DNA from: Cellvibrionales bacterium UBA4435
GTDB lineage: Bacteria; Pseudomonadota; Gammaproteobacteria; Pseudomonadales; Porticoccaceae
Assembly (NCBI GenBank): GCA_002390525.1
Contig: DGPR01000010.1
Span: 1 to 25,724 of the forward strand
Length of the DNA stretch: 25,724 bases
Direction of reading: 5' to 3'
The position numbers were made by a program, and so were the translations under genes. Shown here one piece after another: positions 7,836 through 16,120 of the stretch (position 1 is the stretch's first letter; each line of letters begins with the position of its first letter). Below the pieces are notes generated by a model. That model saw only the letters and a list, made by a program, of their open reading frames with translations. It had not been told where the DNA came from and ran no database searches.

Positions 7836-8528
7836 ATGACTACCTCAACACCGAAATTCAAAACAAATAATGTTATTGATATTTTTTCTCGTCGACCTTA
7901 TTCGCACTCGAATATAAAAAAATTTAATCGCTTGGCTCCAGAATATGATGGTTTGGAGATGATATATTCAAATGAAAGCAACCCAACAAAGTTGTTTAGT
8001 ATTAAAGTTTTATGCTGGGGGCTGCGGTCAGATGGAAAGGTTGTTGGCTTGGTCCCATGGTTAGATAAAATTGTTCCATGTACACAGATACAGGACCCTC
8101 TCAATGGTCGCTGGGAAGGATATTTTGATCCCAAGAATGATGAGATTTTTTATGAGGCGCCAGTTCATAAGATTATCGAACTAGAGACTGCCTTTGAGCA
8201 ATATGGTAATCATGAGATTTTTGAAGGTGTTATTCAAGAAATACCCGATATTATTGGCACCCATGCGGTTCTTTCAAGTGATGGATTTAAGAATATAACC
8301 CTAAAAGAAGTAGTTAGCTGGACTTTACTCTCAACTGGTTCAATAGAATGCATGCTAATAGATGATTCTAAAGTAAGCTCTACTCCTGTTCTACCTGGAG
8401 ACAAGTGTCTATATACTGGTAGCAATGAAAAAAGTTTCAAATATTTCTTTCAACACCATATAGCAAACAAGATCAAGGCCAGGGACCCCAAAGCTCTTGA
8501 AGCTATAGCTCTTCTTGTTGATACATAG
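7836..8528 (+). CDS. Conserved-looking protein of unknown function
   Basis: I do not recognise this 230-residue protein. It has no signal peptide or membrane segment and looks cytoplasmic. Residues 1-35 are basic and probably disordered (IFSRRPYSH). They are followed by two compact blocks: about 50-100, with VLCWGLRSDGKVVGLVPW and LNGRWEGYFDP, and about 105-190, with VVSWTLLSTGSIECMLID. A helical, charged tail ends it (FFQHHIANKIKARDPKALEAI). The ATG is preceded by GAGGG and by the inverted repeat at 7777-7808. The gene stands alone between divergent epmC and convergent yheU. Coding is convincing from length, ribosome site and balanced composition. Confidence 0.8.
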   Translation: MTTSTPKFKTNNVIDIFSRRPYSHSNIKKFNRLAPEYDGLEMIYSNESNPTKLFSIKVLCWGLRSDGKVVGLVPWLDKIVPCTQIQDPLNGRWEGYFDPKNDEIFYEAPVHKIIELETAFEQYGNHEIFEGVIQEIPDIIGTHAVLSSDGFKNITLKEVVSWTLLSTGSIECMLIDDSKVSSTPVLPGDKCLYTGSNEKSFKYFFQHHIANKIKARDPKALEAIALLVDT

Positions 8529-8555
8529 TTAATTATATGACTGGTGATTGGTTTG

Positions 8556-8789
8556 CTAAATTTTTTTAATGCTAGAGAGCTCCTCTTTGGTGATTAAGTT
8601 GCAACTTTCTGTTTTAGGATCGAACACTATCAGCACATCACCTCTCATTATTTTTAGCCGAGCCTTCTTTATTTGAGCATCCAGCTTTACTTCTTTCTTC
8701 CCATAATCAGTTCCTTCTCTATTAATAAATTCCTCGATAATAGAAACCAAAATTTCATCCGCTAGCTTGTTCGGTGGTATTTCAATCAT
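8556..8789 (-). CDS. yheU: YheU family (UPF0270) small protein
   Basis: A 77-residue cytoplasmic protein. It matches the YheU family: IEIPPNKLADEILVSIIEEFINREGTDYG corresponds in phase to the E. coli opening, with the invariant REGTDYG at residues 24-30 and a later stretch on the pattern GDVLIVFDPKTESCNL. The family function is unknown. It is transcribed divergently from the GcvR-like gene and ends 27 bases from the convergent orphan gene. Confidence 0.88.
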   Translation of the reverse strand: MIEIPPNKLADEILVSIIEEFINREGTDYGKKEVKLDAQIKKARLKIMRGDVLIVFDPKTESCNLITKEELSSIKKI

Positions 8790-8865
8790 GAGTCATTTCC
8801 AATATGAGAAAAATCCAACTAGACTATAATGCTATATTTATACCATAAAAAATGCAGATTCAGAT

Positions 8866-8871
8866 AGAAGG
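8866..8871 (+). promoter_or_regulatory. Ribosome binding site deciding the gcvR-like start
   Basis: AGAAGG is seven bases before the ATG at 8879. This favours that start over the in-frame ATG at 8852, which has no such site. Confidence 0.6.
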
Positions 8872-8878
8872 ATTTCTA

Positions 8879-9403
8879 ATGGAACAATATTTAACTCTTA
8901 CAGTAATAACTGATGATCGACCCGGTATTGTCGAGAAGATTGCAAAAGTAGTTCTCCTTAATCAAGGCAGCTGGCTTGAAAGCAATATGTCAAGACTTGC
9001 TGGAAAATTTGCTGGTGTACTTTTAGTAAAAACTTCCCAGAACAACCAAGCTAATTTATTAAGAGACTTAAAGGAACTCAGCAATGAAGGTATAAAAATT
9101 ATTGCAGAGCTTACAAATAATTTAAATCATGAGCCAGATAAGCGTTATTTTTTAAATCTAGTTGGCAATGATAGGCCTGGCATAATAGGCGAGCTCTCAT
9201 CGATATTAACTGGATTAGATATCAATGTGGAAGAACTTCGCACTGATTGCGAAGATGCTCCAATGAGCTCAGAATTGCTCTTTAGAGCCTCTGCTGTCAT
9301 CAGTTTTTCGGGTGTATCAAAAGTTACTAGTGCTTTGATTCAAGAAAAAATGGAGTTGTTATCGGACGATTTAATCATCGAACTGGAGTTACTAGAGGAG
9401 TGA
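8879..9403 (+). CDS. gcvR: GcvR-like protein with two ACT domains
   Basis: A 174-residue protein made of two ACT domains, about residues 4-75 and 88-165, each opening with a DRPGI turn (DDRPGIV 12-18, NDRPGII 97-103). This is the architecture of GcvR, which binds glycine and restrains the activator GcvA of the glycine cleavage genes. Neither gcvA nor gcvTHP is in the window, so a more general ACT regulator is possible. A TATAAT lies at 8825-8830 in the divergent spacer with yheU, but no convincing -35 accompanies it. Confidence 0.8.
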   Translation: MEQYLTLTVITDDRPGIVEKIAKVVLLNQGSWLESNMSRLAGKFAGVLLVKTSQNNQANLLRDLKELSNEGIKIIAELTNNLNHEPDKRYFLNLVGNDRPGIIGELSSILTGLDINVEELRTDCEDAPMSSELLFRASAVISFSGVSKVTSALIQEKMELLSDDLIIELELLEE

Positions 9404-9500
9404 GGCTAGATCTTTCTTCGCCTGAGATTAAAATTTTGTAGTAAAATATTAGAATTCAAACATATAACATGAAGACACATAACATATTCTTTCGCTTATT

Positions 9501-9965
9501 ATGCTAAATATAGTCTTATTTGAACCGGAAATACCACCTAATACTGGTAATATAATTAGGCTATCAGCAAATACAGGTTTTTCACTTCATCTTATCGAAC
9601 CACTAGGTTTTCAGCTAGATGACAAACGTCTCAGACGAGCAGGTTTAGACTATGGCGAGTGCCAAAAAGTAAGCGTTCATGTAAACTGGAATGACTTTTT
9701 GAAGAACGAATCTCCAGGAAGAATATTTGCAATTAGCACAAAAGGTTCAACTTTTTATACAAATATAAAATTTTCAATTGGCGATACGCTGGTTTTTGGA
9801 CCAGAAACAAGAGGGCTATCAGAAGAATTTCGTAAGGCTCTCCCGTTTAACAATATACTTCGAATTCCAATGCAGCCACAAAGTAGAAGTATGAATCTAT
9901 CAAATTCAGTTGCAACAGTTGTTTATGAAGCATGGCGACAATTGAACTTTGAAGGTAGCACTTAA
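9501..9965 (+). CDS. trmL: tRNA (cytidine/uridine-34 2'-O)-methyltransferase TrmL
   Basis: A 154-residue SPOUT-class methyltransferase that adds the 2'-O-methyl group to the wobble base of leucine tRNAs. Motifs are all present: [10 protein letters not shown] (11-20), the SAM-binding knot FGPETRGL (99-106) and [11 protein letters not shown] (128-138). The length is exactly that of minimal TrmL. It begins an apparent operon with the flavodoxin 14 bases downstream and mnmC after it. No strong ribosome site is seen before the ATG. Confidence 0.96.
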   Translation: MLNIVLFEPEIPPNTGNIIRLSANTGFSLHLIEPLGFQLDDKRLRRAGLDYGECQKVSVHVNWNDFLKNESPGRIFAISTKGSTFYTNIKFSIGDTLVFGPETRGLSEEFRKALPFNNILRIPMQPQSRSMNLSNSVATVVYEAWRQLNFEGST

Positions 9966-9979
9966 AACAAGAGGGCATA

Positions 9980-10582
9980 ATGACAAGCTCAGTGGATGTG
10001 ATAAATCAAAAAAAATTTAGTAATTTATCTATTGGTTTATTCTATGGTACATCTACTTGTTATACAGAAATTGTAGCCGAAAAAATTGCATTACAGCTTA
10101 GCAACTGCACTTATGAAAGCATTAATGTGGATCTATATAATATTTTAGACGAGCCCATTTCATCTATGGAGGCATATGATTGTCTTATAATGGGTATACC
10201 CACATGGGATTACGGAGAAATTCAAGAGGATTGGGAGAGAATATGGAATGATATCGATAAACTCGATTTCAATGGAAAAACAGTTGCATTATATGGTTTA
10301 GGCGACCAAATTGGATACCCAGACTGGTTTCTGGATGCTATGGGTTATTTGTGGGCTAAGATTTCTGCTCAAGGTGCAACAACTATAGGTTATTGGCCTA
10401 CATTGGGGTTTGATTTCAACGAATCGAAAGCTCTAACAAAAGATAAAAAATACTTTGTTGGCTTAGCAATAGATGATGCAAATGAATTTGATCTTACAGA
10501 TGAACGTATTTCGGTTTGGTGCAATCAGATTCGCAAAGAATTTAAGTCTAAATCAAATATTTATAAAGCTATCGAGGCCTGA
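9980..10582 (+). CDS. fldB: Long-chain flavodoxin, FldB-like
   Basis: A 200-residue FMN electron carrier. After a 17-residue N-terminal extension it reads IGLFYGTSTCYTEIVAEKI (FMN phosphate loop), then MGIPTWDYGEIQEDW, ALYGLGDQIGYPDWFLDAMG and FVGLAIDDANEFDLTDERI. These resemble E. coli FldB more than FldA. The aromatic FMN-stacking residues (Trp in PTWDYG, Tyr in GDQIGY) are present. GAGGG lies just before the ATG. It is placed 14 bases after trmL and two bases before the mnmC start. Known flavodoxin clients include radical-SAM enzymes such as QueE, MiaB and IspG; the partner here is not shown. Confidence 0.9.
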   Translation: MTSSVDVINQKKFSNLSIGLFYGTSTCYTEIVAEKIALQLSNCTYESINVDLYNILDEPISSMEAYDCLIMGIPTWDYGEIQEDWERIWNDIDKLDFNGKTVALYGLGDQIGYPDWFLDAMGYLWAKISAQGATTIGYWPTLGFDFNESKALTKDKKYFVGLAIDDANEFDLTDERISVWCNQIRKEFKSKSNIYKAIEA

Positions 10583-10584
10583 TT

Positions 10585-12687
10585 TTGCATAAGCAAAAAA
10601 GTCTCAAAAAAAACAAGCACTCTGTTCTTGAAGCGAAAGTAAGATGGATTGAAAATTTTTCATCATATGCTTTGTTATCCGGAAATATATATTTATCTGA
10701 CCAATTGGCAATAGATACCAGACGGCATGTGTTTTTTGGTGGGAATGACCTTGCCAAGCGATGGGGTGCTGAAAAAAATTTATCGTTTACAATCGGAGAA
10801 ACCGGTTTTGGTGCTGGGCTTAATTTTTTGATTACAGCCGAAGCATGGCTTAAATATCGTGGACTTGAGGGAACTGGTGTTCTTAATTTCGTTTCTACTG
10901 AAAATTCTCCTCTTCCCAAGAAAGATCTCATCCGTATTTTATCTCTAACACCAGAATTTTCTGAACTGGCGAATGATCTTATTGAATATTATCCACCACC
11001 AATTTCTGGAATTCATAGACTATATTTTAAGGACAAAAATATAGCTTTAACGCTGATGTATGGCGATGCATACGATATGCTTTCATCAATAAAAAATAGT
11101 GAGCATCCATTTTTTGAAAGAGAAAATAACCCTATTTTTGATGCATGGTTTTTAGATGGTTTCTCTCCAAAAAATAATCCAGAGATATGGTCAGCTGAAG
11201 TATTCAAGATAATCACCAACTTAAGTCAACCTGGAACAACATTTAGTGCATCAACCACAGATAACTTTACTAAAGAAAGATTAATTCAAGCTGGATTTTC
11301 CTCAGAAATTATTACTCACAGTAAACCAAAAGTCGGGTATATCAGAGGTCAACTTGTAGACTGGAAAAATAAAAACATACCAAAAAAGAGCTGGAATCCA
11401 GCTTTATTTAATTCCTCTCATACGGCGCCATGGTATTTAACCCCAGAGATAAAAAAACCCAGTAAAGCTATAATCATAGGTGGAGGGATATCCGGGTGTT
11501 CAACTGCTAGGGCTTTAGCTGAGCGTGGAATTTTTGTAACTTTGATTGAGCGCCACAAAAGAGTAGCGCAAGAGGCTTCGGGTAATGCACAAGGTGTTCT
11601 TTACCCTAAGCTTTCATCAAGTATTTCAGAAATTTCACGTTTTGGTATCTCATCATTAATTGTAGCAAGTAAATTTTATAAGAATTTCTTGGATAATAAA
11701 CAACCCAAAATATATGGAGACAGATGTGGAGTAATTATATTACCAAAGAAATCCGATGATATAGAAAATTTTAAACGAATTTCCTCAGTATACCCTGATG
11801 ATTTTGTCAGGCTAATCATTAACAAAGAGCTTGATAAAACAGCTGGTCTATCTTTATCCAATAGGTTTGGATTATTTTTTCCACAACTTGGCTGGATTAA
11901 CCCCCCAGAAGCCTGTAAATCGCTTGTTGAGCATCCCTTGATTTCTATTAAAAATGCAGAAGTTGAAGATATTCAATTAAAAAAAATCTCAGGATCAAAA
12001 GAAGAATCATGGATTGCAACAGATAATATGAAAAAAACTCTAGAAACAGCAGATATAGTTGTAATTGCCTGTTCATTTGAAAGTAAAAAATTTAATCAAA
12101 CAAATTATCTCCCATTAACCAGGGTGAGAGGTCAGACTACAGCTATTCCTACAAATAATATAACCTCTTGCCTAAAGACGATTCTTTGTGGCAAAAGCTA
12201 TTTTCTTCCGACTTTCAATAATACTCATACGCTTGGTGCAACTTACAATGCTAGTGAAAATCAAGTATCAAACCTTATAGAAGACCATGAAGAAAATATA
12301 ACTCAGCTAAATTTGCTAGATCAGTCACTTGCAGAAAATTTTTACCCAGTAGATGCTTCTTCACTTGATGGTAGAACTTCATTTAGATGTACCACACCTG
12401 ATTTTTTACCTATCGTTGGTCCAGCGCCAAAATTTAATGATTATCTCAAAGATTACAAACTAATGAAGAAAAATGCTCGTTCACATATACCAATTCCAGG
12501 GGCTACCTGGAAGGGTTTATATTTAAATATTGGGCACGGCTCTAAAGGACTGAGTTATGCACCAATTTGCGCAGATCTTATTGCAAGCCAAGTATTTAAA
12601 GAGGTGCCGCCATTAGAGTTAGATTTAAGGCGTGCGATTCATCCTGGTCGTTTTATTATCAGAGATATCAAGCGAAATAAGTTATAA
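10585..12687 (+). CDS. mnmC: Bifunctional tRNA mnm5s2U34 biosynthesis protein MnmC
   Basis: MnmC finishes 5-methylaminomethyl-2-thiouridine at U34. The C-terminal FAD oxidase domain removes the carboxymethyl group (or acts on the aminomethyl route), and the N-terminal SAM methyltransferase methylates nm5U. In this 700-residue protein the methyltransferase motif GETGFGAGLN is at 71-80 and WFLDGFSPKNNPEIW at 188-202. The FAD site AIIIGGGISG is at 295-304, followed by EASGNAQGVLYPKL (330-343). Both halves are intact. The start is a TTG at 10585 with GAGG (10574-10577) seven bases upstream, inside the end of the flavodoxin gene, so it is translationally linked to it. Confidence 0.95.
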   Translation: MHKQKSLKKNKHSVLEAKVRWIENFSSYALLSGNIYLSDQLAIDTRRHVFFGGNDLAKRWGAEKNLSFTIGETGFGAGLNFLITAEAWLKYRGLEGTGVLNFVSTENSPLPKKDLIRILSLTPEFSELANDLIEYYPPPISGIHRLYFKDKNIALTLMYGDAYDMLSSIKNSEHPFFERENNPIFDAWFLDGFSPKNNPEIWSAEVFKIITNLSQPGTTFSASTTDNFTKERLIQAGFSSEIITHSKPKVGYIRGQLVDWKNKNIPKKSWNPALFNSSHTAPWYLTPEIKKPSKAIIIGGGISGCSTARALAERGIFVTLIERHKRVAQEASGNAQGVLYPKLSSSISEISRFGISSLIVASKFYKNFLDNKQPKIYGDRCGVIILPKKSDDIENFKRISSVYPDDFVRLIINKELDKTAGLSLSNRFGLFFPQLGWINPPEACKSLVEHPLISIKNAEVEDIQLKKISGSKEESWIATDNMKKTLETADIVVIACSFESKKFNQTNYLPLTRVRGQTTAIPTNNITSCLKTILCGKSYFLPTFNNTHTLGATYNASENQVSNLIEDHEENITQLNLLDQSLAENFYPVDASSLDGRTSFRCTTPDFLPIVGPAPKFNDYLKDYKLMKKNARSHIPIPGATWKGLYLNIGHGSKGLSYAPICADLIASQVFKEVPPLELDLRRAIHPGRFIIRDIKRNKL

Positions 12688-12780
12688 ATTTATATTAATT
12701 TTTTATAAAAAATAGCTAGATGTCCGCTCGACATGTAAAATATTCATTTTGATAGCTAAATTTTCCTCAAGGTCCTAACA

Positions 12781-15711
12781 ATGAACACAAATTCAAATAC
12801 AATTGTGCACCCTGCCTTTGAGATTTTGAGAAAAAAACGAATAAACTCACTGGATATCGAAGTATCTGAGTTTCAACATAAAAAAACTGGAGCTCAGCAC
12901 ATTCATATATCAGCAAAGAACACTGAAAATGTTTTTTTAGTTGCCCTTAGAACAGTACCAACTGACTCAACTGGTATAGCTCATATTCTTGAACATACCG
13001 CCCTATGTGGTAGCGAAAATTACCAAGTACGCGATCCTTTTTTTATGATGATTCGTCGATCTTTAAATACATTTATGAATGCTTTTACTAGCTCTGATTG
13101 GACAGCGTACCCGTTTGCAAGCCAGAATAAAAAAGATTTTAATAATTTGCTGGATGTATATCTTGATGCTGTTTTCTTCTCTCGATTGGATGAATTAGAT
13201 TTTGCGCAAGAAGGTCATCGCATTGAATTTAAGGATCCTGAAAATATAGAATCAGAGCTCGTATTTAAAGGAGTAGTTTTTAATGAAATGAAAGGAGCCA
13301 TGGGCTCCATCACATCGATTATTTGGCAAACTCTATGCAAACACCTCTATCCTACGACAACCTATCGATTTAACAGTGGTGGTGATCCTGCATGTATTCC
13401 AGATCTCACTCATGAGCAATTAATAGAATTTTATAGAACTCACTATCATCCATCTAACGCTATCTTTATGACCTTCGGTGATATTCCCGCAGATGATCAT
13501 CAAAAACGCTTCGAAAATCAGGTTTTACATAAATTTAATGTCTTGGATGAAAGAATTTCAGTTCCATATGAAAAGCGTTTTCTGAAACCTATCGTTATTC
13601 AGGAGAATTATGCTTTTAATGATGAAAGAGATTCCAAAAATAAAACACATATTATTATGGGCTGGCTTTTGGGTAGCACCACTAATTTAAAAGAAAACCT
13701 GGAGGCACAGTTATTATCAAGCGTACTCTTAGATAACAGCGCATCGCCTTTGCAAAAAGCTTTAGAGGTGACTCATTTAGGTTCATCTCCATCTCCATTG
13801 TGCGGGCTCGACGATTCACAACTTGAACTATGTTTTGTCTGCGGTATAGAGGGAAGTAGTGCAGAAAATTCAGATGCACTCGAAAGTCTCGTATTAAGTG
13901 TATTAGAGAATATTGTGCAGAACGGTATACCCCAGCCAGAATTAGAAGCCTCTCTCCATCAACTAGAATTAAATCAACGCGAAATAGGTGGTGACGGCTA
14001 TCCTTATGGTTTACAGCTTATACTCACAGCATTAACAAATGCAACGCATAGAGGTGATCCAATTGCCTTACTAGATATTGAAGAAGCCTTAGGTCAGCTA
14101 CAAAAAGATATTAAGGACCCTAGCTATATCAAACAACTTACGAGTCGCCTTCTTCTTAAAAATAATCATAGAGTTAGGCTCACACTTATTCCTGACAGTA
14201 AAATGACGGAAATAAACGACGCTGTTGAAGCAGAACGCCTGGCCACTATAAAAAACAACCTCGATAAAGAGGGTCAACAAGCTCTAATTAATAAATCATT
14301 AGAGTTAATTAAGCGGCAAAGTAATGTGGATGATGAATCGATCTTACCTAAGGTTGGATTAAAGGATATTCCAGAAAAAATGGCTGCTACTCCTAATAAG
14401 ACTAACCATAATGGTTCTCCTTCGCTTAATTTATATGATTCTGGAACTAATGGGCTTATATATCAGCAAGTAATCGTTGATCTTCCTGAATTAACATGTG
14501 AGCAAATAAATCTTCTTCCTATTTACAGTAGAGGCCTCACAGAGCTCGGAATTGATGGTAGAAGCTATTTAGATACACAACGCTGGCAATCACAGGTTAG
14601 TGGTGGCATAAGTGCTCATGTTAGCGCTAAGGGGTCTCTAAATCACATGAAGTCGCTTTCCGGTCATCTGACTATCTCAACTAAGGGGTTAGTAAAAAAT
14701 CAAGCTGCTCTAAAAGAGCTAATACAAGCTACCCTAGAAAAACCTAGGTTTGACGAATTATCCAGAATCAAAGAAATAATCGAACAAAAACAGGCAAGGC
14801 AAGAGACGGCTATTACTGGTATTGGTCAAAAATTAGCTATGGTTGCTGCCTCAAGGGGATTTTCACCAACAGGAAGACTAGCCCACCAATGGGAAGGCTT
14901 AGGATCAATTATTGAGACTAAAAGATTAAATAATGAAACAACAAAAAAACAATCCCTAGAAAATCTGGGTGATAAGCTATCTGAGCTACACCAGATGATT
15001 TTGTTGATGCCAAGAAAACACCTAATAATAGGGGAAGCCGAAAAGTTTCATAAAAATATGTCTATAGCTAGTAAATTTTATAATGAAAGAGCTAACCGAA
15101 AGTTAAAGACATTTGACTGCAACTATCAAGAGTGTAAGATTTTAGAGTTTTGGGAATTAAATACTCCTGTCAATTTTTGTGCGAAATCTTACCCAACGGT
15201 TTCTATAAATCATCCAGATGCAGCTCCATTGACAGTATTAGGTGAATTTTTAAGAAATGGTTATCTTCATGGGGCAATAAGAGAGAGAGGTGGAGCATAC
15301 GGCGGAGGGGCACTTCAAGATAACAATATTTCTAGCTTCAAGTTTTTCTCTTATAGAGACCCCCGTCTCGAAGAAACATTAAAAGATTTTGATTCTTCAA
15401 TTGACTGGTTAAAAAATAATACGCATAAAGATAGTCACGTTGAAGAGGCGATACTTGGTGTAATTAGCTCTATAGATAAGCCCTCTTCACCAGCAGGTCA
15501 AGTTATACAAACTTTTCATGCTGAGCTTTATGGAAGAACACAGAAAATCTTGGAGTTGTTTAGATCTCGTGTCATAGAAGTTGGATCTAGTGACCTTCGA
15601 AGGGTTACTGAAAAATATCTTGTTGAAGCGAACTCCAATATTGCTGTGGTAAGCAATAAACAAAATCTTGCTATTGCTGATCGTATGAATCTATCAATAA
15701 TGACTCTTTAG
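12781..15711 (+). CDS. M16C (presequence protease-like) zinc metalloprotease
   Basis: A 976-residue insulinase-superfamily peptidase. The inverted zinc motif HILEH gives His68, Glu71 and His72, and the distal zinc ligand Glu169 lies in VVFNEMKGAM. The C-terminal half carries the substrate-binding RERGGAYGGGA at about residues 836-846. This two-half layout and length are those of PreP/Cym1/PITRM1, clam-shell enzymes that degrade short unstructured peptides. There is no signal peptide, so it is probably cytoplasmic, clearing peptides. AAGG lies eight bases before the ATG. The 93-base gap after mnmC holds an AT-only palindrome (12698-12713) and no clear terminator. The thioesterase follows after nine bases. 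Confidence 0.92.
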   Translation: MNTNSNTIVHPAFEILRKKRINSLDIEVSEFQHKKTGAQHIHISAKNTENVFLVALRTVPTDSTGIAHILEHTALCGSENYQVRDPFFMMIRRSLNTFMNAFTSSDWTAYPFASQNKKDFNNLLDVYLDAVFFSRLDELDFAQEGHRIEFKDPENIESELVFKGVVFNEMKGAMGSITSIIWQTLCKHLYPTTTYRFNSGGDPACIPDLTHEQLIEFYRTHYHPSNAIFMTFGDIPADDHQKRFENQVLHKFNVLDERISVPYEKRFLKPIVIQENYAFNDERDSKNKTHIIMGWLLGSTTNLKENLEAQLLSSVLLDNSASPLQKALEVTHLGSSPSPLCGLDDSQLELCFVCGIEGSSAENSDALESLVLSVLENIVQNGIPQPELEASLHQLELNQREIGGDGYPYGLQLILTALTNATHRGDPIALLDIEEALGQLQKDIKDPSYIKQLTSRLLLKNNHRVRLTLIPDSKMTEINDAVEAERLATIKNNLDKEGQQALINKSLELIKRQSNVDDESILPKVGLKDIPEKMAATPNKTNHNGSPSLNLYDSGTNGLIYQQVIVDLPELTCEQINLLPIYSRGLTELGIDGRSYLDTQRWQSQVSGGISAHVSAKGSLNHMKSLSGHLTISTKGLVKNQAALKELIQATLEKPRFDELSRIKEIIEQKQARQETAITGIGQKLAMVAASRGFSPTGRLAHQWEGLGSIIETKRLNNETTKKQSLENLGDKLSELHQMILLMPRKHLIIGEAEKFHKNMSIASKFYNERANRKLKTFDCNYQECKILEFWELNTPVNFCAKSYPTVSINHPDAAPLTVLGEFLRNGYLHGAIRERGGAYGGGALQDNNISSFKFFSYRDPRLEETLKDFDSSIDWLKNNTHKDSHVEEAILGVISSIDKPSSPAGQVIQTFHAELYGRTQKILELFRSRVIEVGSSDLRRVTEKYLVEANSNIAVVSNKQNLAIADRMNLSIMTL

Positions 15712-15720
15712 GTGTAACAA

Positions 15721-16110
15721 GTGTTTGTAACTATTATAGAACCTAGATTTTCAGAAACAGATATTTTGGGACACATAAATAATACTGCTTTTCCCGTCTG
15801 GTTTGAAACAGCCAGACAAGACATTTTCAAATTAGTTCATCCGAATCTATCCAGTAGTGACTGGCCAATGATTATTGCACATATTCAAGTTGATTTTATT
15901 CTGCAAACTGCATATGGAGACAAAGTAACTATCAAGTCCTCTATCTCAAAAATTGGTAAAAAATCATTTGATGTAATTCATGAGGCTTATCAAAATCAGT
16001 TATTAGTTGCCAAAGGTAATGCTGTTTTGGTTTGGTATAATTATGCTCAGCAAAGTAGCAGTCTTATACCAGAAGAAATACGCAAGTTACTCAAACAACA
16101 TCAACTATAA
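15721..16110 (+). CDS. 4HBT/YbgC-like hotdog acyl-CoA thioesterase
   Basis: A 129-residue single hotdog-fold protein. The 4-hydroxybenzoyl-CoA thioesterase motif is clear: ETDILGHINNTAFPVWFETAR at about 12-32, with Asp14 as the likely catalytic acid and GHINN forming the loop. Such enzymes cleave acyl-CoA thioesters in the cytoplasm; substrate is not evident. The start is GTG at 15721 with AGGTG (15710-15714) six bases upstream, partly overlapping the protease stop codon, so translation is probably coupled. No Tol-Pal genes are near, which argues against calling it YbgC proper. Confidence 0.87.
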   Translation: MFVTIIEPRFSETDILGHINNTAFPVWFETARQDIFKLVHPNLSSSDWPMIIAHIQVDFILQTAYGDKVTIKSSISKIGKKSFDVIHEAYQNQLLVAKGNAVLVWYNYAQQSSSLIPEEIRKLLKQHQL

Positions 16111-16120
16111 AATTTGTATT

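Noticed and set aside
8825..8830. TATAAT upstream of the gcvR-like gene
   Set aside because: No acceptable -35 lies 16-18 bases upstream, so I do not list it as a promoter.
10569..10931. A 120-codon minus-strand frame over the start of mnmC
   Set aside because: It overlaps the conserved MnmC methyltransferase domain and has no ribosome site or family-like features.
12698..12713. 16-base palindrome after mnmC as a terminator
   Set aside because: It consists only of A and T and would not form a stable stem.
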